NCBI RefSeq assembly: GCF_022811605.1
Contig: NZ_CP094533.1
Location: 372,001 to 436,000 of the forward strand
Direction of reading: 5' to 3'
DNA from: Agromyces soli
GTDB taxonomy: Bacteria > Actinomycetota > Actinomycetes > Actinomycetales > Microbacteriaceae
Length of the DNA: 64,000 nucleotides
The translations under genes were made by a program, and so were the position numbers. Below, one piece after another: positions 1 to 7,658 of the stretch (the stretch's first letter is position 1; each line of letters starts with the position of its first letter). Under the pieces are notes generated by a model. It was given only the letters and a program-made list of their open reading frames with translations, was not told where the DNA came from and made no database searches.

Positions 1-1
1 C

Positions 2-640
2 GTCGCCGCGGCCGACGCCGCCGGCCTCCAGGTCGCCCTCCACGCGATCGGGGATGCCGCGAGTGACCTCGCCCTCGACGCGATCGAGCACGCCGTCGCC
101 GTGAACGGCGAGCGCCCGCGCCGGCACCGCATCGAGCACCTGGAGTACGCCGCGCCCGAGACGCCCGCGCGGATGGCCCGCCTCGGCGTGACCGCCTCGA
201 TGCAGCCCGTGCACACCGACCCGGCGATCTGGGACAACTGGGCGGCGATGCTCGGCGACGAGCGCGCCGACCGCGGCTGCGCGTGGCCGGAGTACACCGA
301 GGCCGGCGTGCGCCTGGCGTTCTCGACCGACGCGCCGACCGCGCCGTACGAGGCGCTGCCGAACATGTTCATCGCGGCGACCCGGCGCTCGGCCCTCGAC
401 GACTCGTTCCCGCCGAACCATCCGGAGTTCGCGGTGCCGCTCGACGAGGCGATCGTGCACGCCACCCGCGACGCCGCGGCCTCCTGCCTCGAGGAGCACC
501 GCCGCGGCAGCCTCGCCGCGGGACTCGTGGCGGACTTCGCCGTCGTCGACCGCGACCCCTTCGCCCTCGGCGAGGACTCGCTGCTCGAGGCGCGCGTCGT
601 GCGCACGGTCGTCGCCGGCCGCACCGAGTTCGAGGCCTGA
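2..640 (+). CDS. Amidohydrolase family 3 (YtcJ-like), 3' part only
   Basis: This is the C-terminal part of a metal-dependent amidohydrolase; the start lies left of the window. The frame is open from base 2 to the TGA at 638-640. The motif HAIGDAA near the left edge and the HRIEHLEY segment are typical of the amidohydrolase 3 family, where these histidines bind the catalytic metal. A later FSTDAP segment supplies the conserved aspartate, and the end (GLVADFAVVDRDPF) is the usual closing beta-sandwich strand of the family. The substrate cannot be told from the fragment; family members hydrolyse exocyclic amide or related bonds. It is convergent with the permease gene to the right. Confidence is high for family, low for substrate. 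Confidence 0.85.
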   Translation, partial: VAAADAAGLQVALHAIGDAASDLALDAIEHAVAVNGERPRRHRIEHLEYAAPETPARMARLGVTASMQPVHTDPAIWDNWAAMLGDERADRGCAWPEYTEAGVRLAFSTDAPTAPYEALPNMFIAATRRSALDDSFPPNHPEFAVPLDEAIVHATRDAAASCLEEHRRGSLAAGLVADFAVVDRDPFALGEDSLLEARVVRTVVAGRTEFEA

Positions 641-663
641 CCCCGCCCCTCCCTCCCCCTCGC

Positions 664-764
664 CTCACACAACTCAGGAACATCCCGGGGTTATGGCCCT
701 CGAGGCATCCGCCGATCCGCGGAATCCCGGGCGTCGCCGCGCGGGCGTTCCTGAGTTGTGTGAG
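664..764. repeat. Long inverted repeat with 18-bp perfect arms
   Basis: The arm CTCACACAACTCAGGAAC (664-681) is repeated exactly in inverted orientation at 747-764, with a 65-bp spacer that has its own CCCGGG-containing segments. It lies between two convergent genes. It could be a small intergenic repeat element or a large terminator structure; which one cannot be decided from a single copy. Confidence 0.7.
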
Positions 765-776
765 CGAGCACGAACG

Positions 777-812
777 GAGCCGCCCCGCCGAGTGTCGTCG
801 GCGGGGCGGCTC
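777..812 (-). terminator. GC-rich hairpin downstream of the APC permease
   Basis: A perfect 15-bp stem (777-791 with 798-812, 6-base loop) lies 14 bases beyond the permease stop codon. No clear T-run follows on the minus strand, as is common for actinobacterial terminators. It may serve both convergent genes. Confidence 0.65.
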
Positions 813-825
813 CAGTCTGTGCGGC

Positions 826-2442
826 CTAGCTGTCGCGGTCGGCGACGCCGCGGGCGAGGTGCTCGCTGCGGAAGAACTCCGGCCGCTTGATGCGCTGCCA
901 GATCATCACGACGACGCCCGCGAGCAGGATGACGACCCCGAGGATGAACACGAGGCCCACCCCGCCGATGTTCGAGCCCGAGCCGTACGCCGGGTCCATG
1001 CTGTCGATGAGCGTGGTGAAGAACAGCACCGCGAGGATGGCGCCGCCGACGAACGGGGCGATGAGCCGGAAGAACAGGTTGCGGCCGCCGCGGAACCACG
1101 TCTTGCGGAAGTACCAGACGCACGCGAACGCGGTGAGCCCGTAGTAGAAGCAGATCATCATGCCGAGCGTCGTGATCGTGTCCCAGAGCACGTCCTCGCT
1201 GATGAAGCGCATCACGGTGTAGAACACCGCGGCGACGATCGCCGAGACGACGGTGGCGTAGCCGGGGGTGAAGAAGCGCGGGCTCACCTTCGAGAACTTC
1301 CTCGGCAGCGCGCCGTAGTGCCCCATCGCGAGCAGGGTGCGGGCCGGCGAGACGAAGGTCGACTGCAGCGACGACGCCGAGCTCGACAGCACCGCGATCG
1401 ACATCACGAGCGCGAGCGGCCCGAGGATGGGGCCGGCGAGGTAGTAGAACGCGTTCTCCTGGATCTCGGGGTTGCCGAGGCCGACGTCGGTCGAGCCCAG
1501 CCCGGCGAATGCGAGCGCGCCCATGGCGACGAAGAGGTAGATCGCGACGACGATGGTGACGGTGAGGGTCGCCGCCCGGCCCGGCGTCGAGTTCGAGCCC
1601 TTCGTCTCCTCGTTCATGGTGAGGGTGACGTCCCAGCCCCAGAACACGAAGAGCGACACCGAGAGCCCCGCGACGATCGCCGAGAACGAGCCGACCTCGA
1701 GCGGGTTGAACCAGCTCAGCTCGACCGGCGTCGCGTCGAACGCCGTGCCGTTCGCGACGTGCCAGAACGCGGCGACGCCGAAGCCGATCATCACGAGCAG
1801 CTGGAAGCCGACGAGCCAGTACTGCAGCTTCTGCGTCGTCTGCATGTCCCGGTACGAGATGAGGGTCGCACCCAGGATGAACGCGAGGCAGGTGATGACG
1901 TTCACGAACGGGTTGCGGACGAGGCCGGCGACCGCCTCGGCATCGCCGCCGAAGAAGCCGACGACCTGCGACACCGCCAGGTAGAAGAACTCCACCGCGA
2001 TGCCCGCGAGGTTCGACAGCACCACGACGGTCGCGGCGATGAGCCCCCAGCCCGCCATCCAGCCGACCCACGGGCCGAAGGCCCGCGTCGCCCAGGTGAA
2101 GGAGGTGCCCGAGTCCGGCATCGCGCTGTTCAGCTCGCGGTAGCCGAACGCGACGAGGAGCATCGGGATGAATCCGATGAGGAAGATCGCCGGCAGCTGC
2201 GTGCCGACCTCCGCCACGGTCGGGCCGAGCGCGCCCGTGAGCGTGTACGCCGGGGCGATGCAGGAGATGCCGATGACGATCGCGCCGATGAGCCCGACCG
2301 ATCCGGCCGAGAGGCCCTTCTTGGAGAGGCCGGGGTCGCCGCCGTCGACCGTCGCGCTCGCGGTGGTGAGCGGGACGTTCGGGGCGTGCGGTTGGGAGTG
2401 GGCCTCGTGGGCCAGGTGCTGGTTCGCGGGGTCGTGCGTCAT
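826..2442 (-). CDS. APC-family amino acid/polyamine permease
   Basis: This 538-residue protein has a polar N-terminal tail of about 45 residues followed by roughly twelve hydrophobic segments, which is the APC superfamily layout. The first helix region reads GSVGLIGAIVIGISCIAPAY and helix 2-3 carries YRELNSAMPDSGTSFTW, which resembles the conserved APC consensus. It would move an amino acid or polyamine across the cytoplasmic membrane. It is the last gene of the minus-strand cluster with GABA aminotransferase and putrescine oxidase, 21 bp after the stress-protein gene, so putrescine, GABA or a related amine is the most likely substrate. That assignment rests on context; the family is read from sequence. 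Confidence 0.85.
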   Translation of the reverse strand: MTHDPANQHLAHEAHSQPHAPNVPLTTASATVDGGDPGLSKKGLSAGSVGLIGAIVIGISCIAPAYTLTGALGPTVAEVGTQLPAIFLIGFIPMLLVAFGYRELNSAMPDSGTSFTWATRAFGPWVGWMAGWGLIAATVVVLSNLAGIAVEFFYLAVSQVVGFFGGDAEAVAGLVRNPFVNVITCLAFILGATLISYRDMQTTQKLQYWLVGFQLLVMIGFGVAAFWHVANGTAFDATPVELSWFNPLEVGSFSAIVAGLSVSLFVFWGWDVTLTMNEETKGSNSTPGRAATLTVTIVVAIYLFVAMGALAFAGLGSTDVGLGNPEIQENAFYYLAGPILGPLALVMSIAVLSSSASSLQSTFVSPARTLLAMGHYGALPRKFSKVSPRFFTPGYATVVSAIVAAVFYTVMRFISEDVLWDTITTLGMMICFYYGLTAFACVWYFRKTWFRGGRNLFFRLIAPFVGGAILAVLFFTTLIDSMDPAYGSGSNIGGVGLVFILGVVILLAGVVVMIWQRIKRPEFFRSEHLARGVADRDS

Positions 2443-2463
2443 TGCAGGGTCTTTCGGGTGGGG

Positions 2464-3351
2464 TCAGGGGGTCTGGGCGGCGCGGGGCACCACGATCAGG
2501 GGCACCGGCAGCTCGCGGAGCATCTTCGTCGCGGTGCCGCCGAGGAAGAGGCGCGACGGCGCCGCGAGCCGGCTGGAGCCGACGAGCACGAGCTCGCCCG
2601 GCTCCCAGTCGAGCGCGCCGACGGACTCCTCGATCGTCTGGCCGGTGGCGACGACGGCGCTCGCCTCCACGCCGTCGGGCAGCTCGCGGCGGGCGCCCTC
2701 GAGCGCCTGCTCGGCGGCGACCGTGCTCGTGAGGTTCACGAGCCCGGTGTCGACGCCTGCGGGCAGGTCGATGGGCACGAGGGAGAGCAGCCGCAGGGGC
2801 GCGTGCGCCCGGCGGGCGAGCGCGACGGATGCCTCGAGCACGACGCCGGGCGTGCCGCCGACGGCGGCGGTGACCCGGGTGAGCCCCGCTGCGACCGGCA
2901 GCTTGCGGGCGCCGACGGGTGCGAGCGCGACGGGCACGTCGGCCGAGTGCAGCAGCTCGGAGGCCACCGAGCCGATGCGGGTGCGGCCGAACAGTCCGCC
3001 GCGCGCGGGCCCGACGACGACGAGCCGCGCGCCGAACTCGTGCGCCGCGGCGACGAGGCCCTCGGCGAAGGAGTCGGCGTAGCGGATGTGCAGCGCCTGC
3101 TCGACGTCGCCGCCGAGGCCGGCGGAGGCCTCGGCGAGCCACGCCTGGGCCTGCTCCTTGACCCGGCGCTCGTGCCCCGGGTCGCGGGGCACGACGCCGC
3201 CGCGCGCCTCGATCGGCAGCACCATGACGACCTCGAGCGAGGCCTCCGTGGCGCCGGCGACCCGGGCGCCCAGCGCGAGCGCGTCGGCCCCCGAGTCATC
3301 CGCCGTGTAGCCGACGACGATCCGGTAGCCCGGCTCGGTGTTCGCAGTCAT
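2464..3351 (-). CDS. Universal stress protein, two UspA domains
   Basis: This 295-residue soluble protein has two UspA domains, roughly residues 9-145 and 150-292. The second ends with the nucleotide-binding pattern GSSRLAAPSRLFLGGTATK, and the first has a comparable glycine-rich stretch (VVVGPARGGLFGRTRIG). Tandem Usp proteins usually bind ATP and modulate partner proteins under stress. It starts 9 bp after the putrescine oxidase stop and 21 bp before the permease start, so it is part of the same transcript. Usp proteins encoded beside APC permeases often go with the transporter, so it may regulate uptake; this is inference. Confidence 0.88.
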   Translation of the reverse strand: MTANTEPGYRIVVGYTADDSGADALALGARVAGATEASLEVVMVLPIEARGGVVPRDPGHERRVKEQAQAWLAEASAGLGGDVEQALHIRYADSFAEGLVAAAHEFGARLVVVGPARGGLFGRTRIGSVASELLHSADVPVALAPVGARKLPVAAGLTRVTAAVGGTPGVVLEASVALARRAHAPLRLLSLVPIDLPAGVDTGLVNLTSTVAAEQALEGARRELPDGVEASAVVATGQTIEESVGALDWEPGELVLVGSSRLAAPSRLFLGGTATKMLRELPVPLIVVPRAAQTP

Positions 3352-3360
3352 CGGCGGCGC

Positions 3361-4725
3361 TCAGCCCTCGAGGATGTTGGCCGCGGCGAGGCGGCCCATG
3401 CGGATCGCGCCGTCGACGTGCTGGTACCCCTTGCCGGCCATGTCGGAGCAGGCGAAGGAGATCGGGCCCACCGGCTCGCGCAGGTCGGCGCCGTAGCGGG
3501 CGAGGCCGCCCATGTCGAAGCTCGCGGCGTAGGCGCCGCGGGTCCACTCCTCGCTGCCCCAGTCGCTCTCGTAGTAGAGCACCGGGTTCTTCGCCTGCTC
3601 GCCGTAGTAGTGCGAGAGCGACTCGAGGATCCTCGCCTGCCGCTCCTCGGCGGTGAGCGAGAAGACGCCGTCGGCCTCCTCGTCGGAGACGAAGCCGACG
3701 AGCGTGCCGCGGGTGTCGCCGTGGTTCGTGTTGTCGTACGCCTCGTGGCAGAGCTCGTAGGGGCTGAACGCGGTGCCCGAGAGGCCCTGCTCGCGCCAGA
3801 ACGGCGTCTCGTAGACGGCGTGCACCTTGATCACGAAGCCCATGGAGAGGTGCTGGTGCAGCTGGTGCTGGCGGCGCGGCAGCGGCGGGTCGTAGCTGAT
3901 GCGCGTGTACAGGATCGGTGCGAGCGCGAGGATGACGCGCTCGGCGGCGACCTCGAGCGAGTCGGTGATGACGGTGACGCCCGCGGCCGGGTCCTCCGGC
4001 GACCAGCGGATGGTGCGCACGGGCTGCTCGAGCTTCACGACGTCGTCGCCGAGGCGCTCGGCGAGGCGGAGCGGCACCTGCTGCAGGCCGCCGACGACGC
4101 GCTGGTCGAGGATGAAGTCCGCGTCGACGAGGTGCGAGAAGGAGCCCGCCGAGGCGGCCATCAGCAGTGCCTGCAGCGCCGAGAAGGCGTGCGTCGGCTT
4201 CGTCAGCATCGCGCCGGCGATGAACATGCCGATGTTGAGCTTCGCCTCCTCGTCGTCGGTCTGCGTGCCGAGCCACTCGGCGAAGGAGATCTCGTCGAGC
4301 TCCTTGGCGCGCGGGTGCGCCCAGGGCGCCTCGGGGTCGATCTCGGCGACGAGTGCGTCGAGCTTCTCGATGAGGCCGAGGATCTCGCCCTCGGTCTTCG
4401 CCGGGACCGGGAAGATCTCGCCCTCGAAGAGGCGGCGCTCGCCGTCCTCCGCGATGTAGACGTTCTCACCCTCGCGGTAGCGCGAGTAGGTCTCGAGGCC
4501 GAGCTCGGCGAGGGTCTCGATCAGGGCGTCCTGGTCGGGCGAGACCCACTGGCCGCCGATCTCGAGCAGGTGCCCGTCGAAGTCGCCGTTCCAGAGGCGG
4601 CCGCCGACGCGGTCGCGCGCCTCGAGCACGACGACGCGCTTGCCCGCGGCCTTCAGCTCGGTCGCGGCGGTGAGGCCGGCGGCGCCGGCTCCGATCACGA
4701 CGACGTCGGTTTCGATGCGTTCCAT
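3361..4725 (-). CDS. puo: Putrescine oxidase (flavin monoamine oxidase family)
   Basis: A putrescine oxidase of 454 residues, which would oxidise putrescine with O2 to 4-aminobutanal, ammonia and H2O2 using FAD. The N-terminal dinucleotide-binding fold is clear (VVVIGAGAAGLTAATEL, then LEARDRVGGRLW), as is the C-terminal FAD segment GYQHVDGAIRMG. Stretches such as EIGGQWVSPDQ, ASAGSFSHLVDADFILDQRV and SDWGSEEWTRGAYAASFDMG match what I recall of Rhodococcus putrescine oxidase closely. I chose the ATG at 4725 because AGGAACC precedes it and the flavin fold begins at once; a start at 4797 would add 24 unrelated residues. Neighbours supply the next steps: aldehyde dehydrogenase upstream, then GABA transaminase. 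Exact substrate preference among diamines is inferred. Confidence 0.88.
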   Translation of the reverse strand: MERIETDVVVIGAGAAGLTAATELKAAGKRVVVLEARDRVGGRLWNGDFDGHLLEIGGQWVSPDQDALIETLAELGLETYSRYREGENVYIAEDGERRLFEGEIFPVPAKTEGEILGLIEKLDALVAEIDPEAPWAHPRAKELDEISFAEWLGTQTDDEEAKLNIGMFIAGAMLTKPTHAFSALQALLMAASAGSFSHLVDADFILDQRVVGGLQQVPLRLAERLGDDVVKLEQPVRTIRWSPEDPAAGVTVITDSLEVAAERVILALAPILYTRISYDPPLPRRQHQLHQHLSMGFVIKVHAVYETPFWREQGLSGTAFSPYELCHEAYDNTNHGDTRGTLVGFVSDEEADGVFSLTAEERQARILESLSHYYGEQAKNPVLYYESDWGSEEWTRGAYAASFDMGGLARYGADLREPVGPISFACSDMAGKGYQHVDGAIRMGRLAAANILEG

Positions 4726-4766
4726 GGTTCCTGGTTCCTGCTTCTGTTCGTTCGGAGAAACACGAA

Positions 4767-4802
4767 GGCGGATGCCGCAGGCGCGAGCCCGCGGCATCCG
4801 CC
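4767..4802 (-). terminator. Intercistronic hairpin between aldehyde dehydrogenase and puo
   Basis: A perfect 12-bp stem (4767-4778 with 4791-4802, 12-base loop) lies just after the aldehyde dehydrogenase stop at 4810, followed on the minus strand by a modestly T-rich stretch. It could be a partial terminator or a processing/stability hairpin within the putrescine cluster. Confidence 0.6.
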
Positions 4803-4809
4803 CGCGCGC

Positions 4810-6279
4810 TCAGCTCACCGGGATGAGCGTGTACTTGGTGTCGAGGTACTCGTGGATGCCCTCTGCGCCGCCCTCGCGGCCGATGCCGGACTGCTTGATG
4901 CCGCCGAAGGGGGCCGCCGCGTTCGAGACGAGCCCGGTGTTCAGGCCCATCATGCCCGTGGCGAGGCGCTCGATCATGCGGTGGCCGCGCGCCAGGTCCT
5001 CGGTGAAGACGTACGAGACGAGCCCGTACTCGGTGTCGTTGGCGAGGCGCACGGCCTCGTCCTCGTCGGCGAAGGTGGTGATGCCGAGCACCGGCCCGAA
5101 GATCTCCTCGCGGAGCAGGCGCGCGTCGGCCGACACGTCGCCGAGCACGGTCGGCGCGTAGAACGAGCCGGCGCCGTCGATGACGGTGCCGCCCGTGAGC
5201 ACCTTGGCGCCCTTGGACACGGCGTCCTGCACGAGCTCGTCGGTCGAGGCCACGGCCTTGTCGTCGATGAGCGGCCCGATGTTCACGTCGTCCGCGGTGC
5301 CGCGGCCGACCTTGAACGAGGCGACGCGCTCGGCGACGCGCTTCGAGAACTCGGCCGCGACCTTCTCGTGCACGATGAAGCGGTTCGCCGCCGTGCACGC
5401 CTGACCGATGTTGCGGAACTTCGCGAGCATCGCGCCGTCGACCGCCTTGTCGAGGTCGGCGTCCTCGAACACGACGAAGGGCGCGTTGCCGCCGAGCTCC
5501 ATCGAGGTGCGCAGGATGCCGGTGGCGGCCTGCTTCATGAGGGCGCGGCCGACCTCGGTCGAGCCCGTGAAGCTGAGCTTGCGCAGCCGCGGGTCCTCGA
5601 TGATCGGGCCGGAGACCTTCGACGAGGTCGAGGTCGGGATGACGTTCACGACGCCCTTGGGCAGGCCGACCTCCTCGAGCAGCTGCACGAACGCGATCGT
5701 CGTGAGCGGCGTGAGGGCCGGGGGCTTGATGACGACGGTGCAGCCGGCCGCGAGCGCGGGGGCGATCTTGCGGGTCGCCATCGCGAGCGGGAAGTTCCAC
5801 GGCGTGATGAAGAACGAGGGGCCGACGGGGCGCTGCGAGACGACCATGTGGCCGGTGCCCTCGGGATTCAGGCCGTAGCGGCCGGAGATGCGCACGGCCT
5901 CCTCGCTGAACCAGCGGAGGAACTCGCCGCCGTAGACGACCTCGCCGCGGGCCTCGGCGATCGGCTTGCCCATCTCGAGGGTCATGAGGAGGGCGAACTC
6001 CTCCTTGCGCTCGGTGAGCAGGTCGAAGGCGCGGCGCAGCAGTTCGCCGCGCTGGCGCGGGGCGACCTTGGCCCACTCGTCCTGCGCGGCCACGGCCGCG
6101 TCGAGGGCCTTGATGCCGTCGGCCGGCGAGGCGTCGGCGATGACCTTGATGGTGTCGCCCGTCGAGGGGTCGGCGACCTCGAGGGTCTTGCCGCCCTCGG
6201 CGTCGACCCAGGCTCCCCCGATGAACAGCCGGCCCTCGACCTTGTCGAGCACCGAGGATTCAAGCGTTGCGTTCGTCAT
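4810..6279 (-). CDS. gabD: NAD(P)-dependent succinate-semialdehyde dehydrogenase family protein
   Basis: This 489-residue enzyme has the full aldehyde dehydrogenase layout. The cofactor region includes ITPWNFPLAM, the catalytic glutamate lies in ELGGNAPFVVF, and the catalytic cysteine lies in FRNIGQACTAANRF. The latter two motifs are those of the GabD branch, which oxidises succinate semialdehyde to succinate. In this cluster it could also oxidise 4-aminobutanal from the putrescine oxidase to GABA, since no second aldehyde dehydrogenase is nearby. The start is supported by GGAAG six bases before the ATG. A long palindrome separates it from glutamate dehydrogenase, so expression may be partly uncoupled from gabT-gdh. 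Confidence 0.85.
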   Translation of the reverse strand: MTNATLESSVLDKVEGRLFIGGAWVDAEGGKTLEVADPSTGDTIKVIADASPADGIKALDAAVAAQDEWAKVAPRQRGELLRRAFDLLTERKEEFALLMTLEMGKPIAEARGEVVYGGEFLRWFSEEAVRISGRYGLNPEGTGHMVVSQRPVGPSFFITPWNFPLAMATRKIAPALAAGCTVVIKPPALTPLTTIAFVQLLEEVGLPKGVVNVIPTSTSSKVSGPIIEDPRLRKLSFTGSTEVGRALMKQAATGILRTSMELGGNAPFVVFEDADLDKAVDGAMLAKFRNIGQACTAANRFIVHEKVAAEFSKRVAERVASFKVGRGTADDVNIGPLIDDKAVASTDELVQDAVSKGAKVLTGGTVIDGAGSFYAPTVLGDVSADARLLREEIFGPVLGITTFADEDEAVRLANDTEYGLVSYVFTEDLARGHRMIERLATGMMGLNTGLVSNAAAPFGGIKQSGIGREGGAEGIHEYLDTKYTLIPVS

Positions 6280-6316
6280 GTGTGACTTCCGTTTCGATGG
6301 ATGTTCGTGCGATGCA

Positions 6317-6362
6317 CCTCCCGACCTGCCCGACGTTCATGAACGTCGGGCACGTCGGGAGG
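6317..6362. repeat. Palindrome with TTCATGAA core (copy 1)
   Basis: A 46-bp palindrome centred at 6339/6340 with one mismatched pair. The core TGCCCGACGTTCATGAACGT continues to GGGCA and is shared, apart from one symmetric base pair, with copies at 29536-29575 and 41249-41284. It lies in the gap between glutamate dehydrogenase and the aldehyde dehydrogenase. RNA from either strand would fold into a long hairpin, so a bidirectional terminator or RNA-processing element is likely. Confidence 0.8.
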
Positions 6363-6374
6363 GAGCGGGCCTGA

Positions 6375-7658
6375 TCAGGGGTACAGGCCGCGCAGCTTGT
6401 GCGCCTCGGCGACGCGTTCGACCGCGAGCGCCGTGGCGGCGGTGCGGAGCGAGAGGTCGCGCGACCGGGCATAGCCCAGCACGTGCTCCCAGGCGCTCAG
6501 CATCCGCTCCTCCAGTCTGGACTCCACCTCGTCGGCGCGCCACCAGTAGGCCTGGTTCGCCTGCACCCACTCGAAGTAGGAGACGATCACGCCACCGGCG
6601 TTCGCGAGGATGTCGGGGACGACGAGGATGCCGCGCTCGCGCAGGATCCGGTCGGCGTCGGGCGTCGTCGGGCCGTTCGCGCCCTCGACGATGACCTTCG
6701 CGCCGACCCGGCCGGCGTTGCCCTCGTGCAGCACGCCCTCGACGGCGGCCGGCACGAGCAGGTCGACGTCGAGCTCGAGCAGGGCGGCGCCGTCCAGCGC
6801 CTCGCCACCGCCGAAGCCGACGACCGCGCCGGTGCGCTGCACGTGGTCGCCGAGCGCCTCGATGTCGAGGCCCGCGGCGTTGAACACGGCGCCGTACTGG
6901 TCGCTGACGGCCTGCACGGTGACGCCGGCCTCGGCGAGGAAGCGGGCCGCGTCGGCGCCGACCTTGCCGAAGCCCTGCACGGCCGCGGTGGCCTGCGACT
7001 GGGTGATGCCGGCGTGACGGAGGGCGGCGAGCGCGATGTGGGTGACGCCGCGCGAGGTGGCGCTCGCGCGCCCCTGCGAGCCGCCGAGCGCGATCGGCTT
7101 GCCGGTCACGATGCCGGGCACGGTGTACCCGGAGTTCACCGAGTAGGTGTCCATGATCCACGCCATCGTGCGCTCGTCGGTGCCGATGTCGGGCGCGGGG
7201 ATGTCGCGCTCCGGCCCGATGATCGGCAGGATCTCGCTCGTGTAGCGACGGGTCACGCGCTCGAGCTCGGCCTGCGAGTGCTCGCGCGGGTCGATCGCGA
7301 TGCCGCCCTTCGCGCCGCCGTACGGCACGTCGAGCAGGGCGCACTTCCACGTCATCCACATCGCCAGCGCGCGGACCTCGTCGAGGTTCACGTTCGGCGC
7401 GTAGCGGAGGCCGCCCTTGGCGGGGCCGCGGCTGAAGTTGTGCTGCACCCGGTAGCCGGTGAAGAGGCGGGTCTCGCCGGCGTCGGTGCGCAGCGGCACG
7501 GCGACGGTGAGCTCGCGGCGCGGGGTCGCGAGCATCTGCCGGGTGCCGTCGCTGTAGCCGAGCAGGGCGATGGCCTCGGCGAGCTGGGCCCGGGCGTCCT
7601 CGAGGGGCGTCGCGACGGGGGCGGCGAGGGTCGCCGCCCCGTCGATCACGGTGCTCAT
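6375..7658 (-). CDS. gdhA: Glu/Leu/Phe/Val dehydrogenase (glutamate dehydrogenase type)
   Basis: This 427-residue enzyme interconverts glutamate with 2-oxoglutarate plus ammonia. The substrate-binding half has YRVQHNFSRGPAKGGLRYAP and the catalytic lysine segment PYGGAKGGIAIDP; the cofactor half has VQGFGKVGADAARFLAEAG, a Rossmann glycine motif. Length is normal for the hexameric NAD-type family. It overlaps the gabT stop by 4 bp (ATGA at 7655-7658), so the two are translationally coupled. That fits its job here: recycling the glutamate formed by GABA transamination back to 2-oxoglutarate. Cofactor preference is not decided by eye. Confidence 0.88.
   Translation of the reverse strand: MSTVIDGAATLAAPVATPLEDARAQLAEAIALLGYSDGTRQMLATPRRELTVAVPLRTDAGETRLFTGYRVQHNFSRGPAKGGLRYAPNVNLDEVRALAMWMTWKCALLDVPYGGAKGGIAIDPREHSQAELERVTRRYTSEILPIIGPERDIPAPDIGTDERTMAWIMDTYSVNSGYTVPGIVTGKPIALGGSQGRASATSRGVTHIALAALRHAGITQSQATAAVQGFGKVGADAARFLAEAGVTVQAVSDQYGAVFNAAGLDIEALGDHVQRTGAVVGFGGGEALDGAALLELDVDLLVPAAVEGVLHEGNAGRVGAKVIVEGANGPTTPDADRILRERGILVVPDILANAGGVIVSYFEWVQANQAYWWRADEVESRLEERMLSAWEHVLGYARSRDLSLRTAATALAVERVAEAHKLRGLYP

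Noticed and set aside
4726..4797. Longer N-terminus for putrescine oxidase starting at 4797
   Set aside because: The extra 24 residues have no similarity to the flavin fold, overlap the hairpin region, and a good ribosome site precedes the ATG at 4725.
283..6285. A 2000-codon plus-strand open frame opposite the putrescine cluster
   Set aside because: It is the complement of well-supported minus-strand genes. In very high-GC DNA antisense frames rarely meet stop codons; its product is an Arg/Glu/Ala/His-rich string with no motif.
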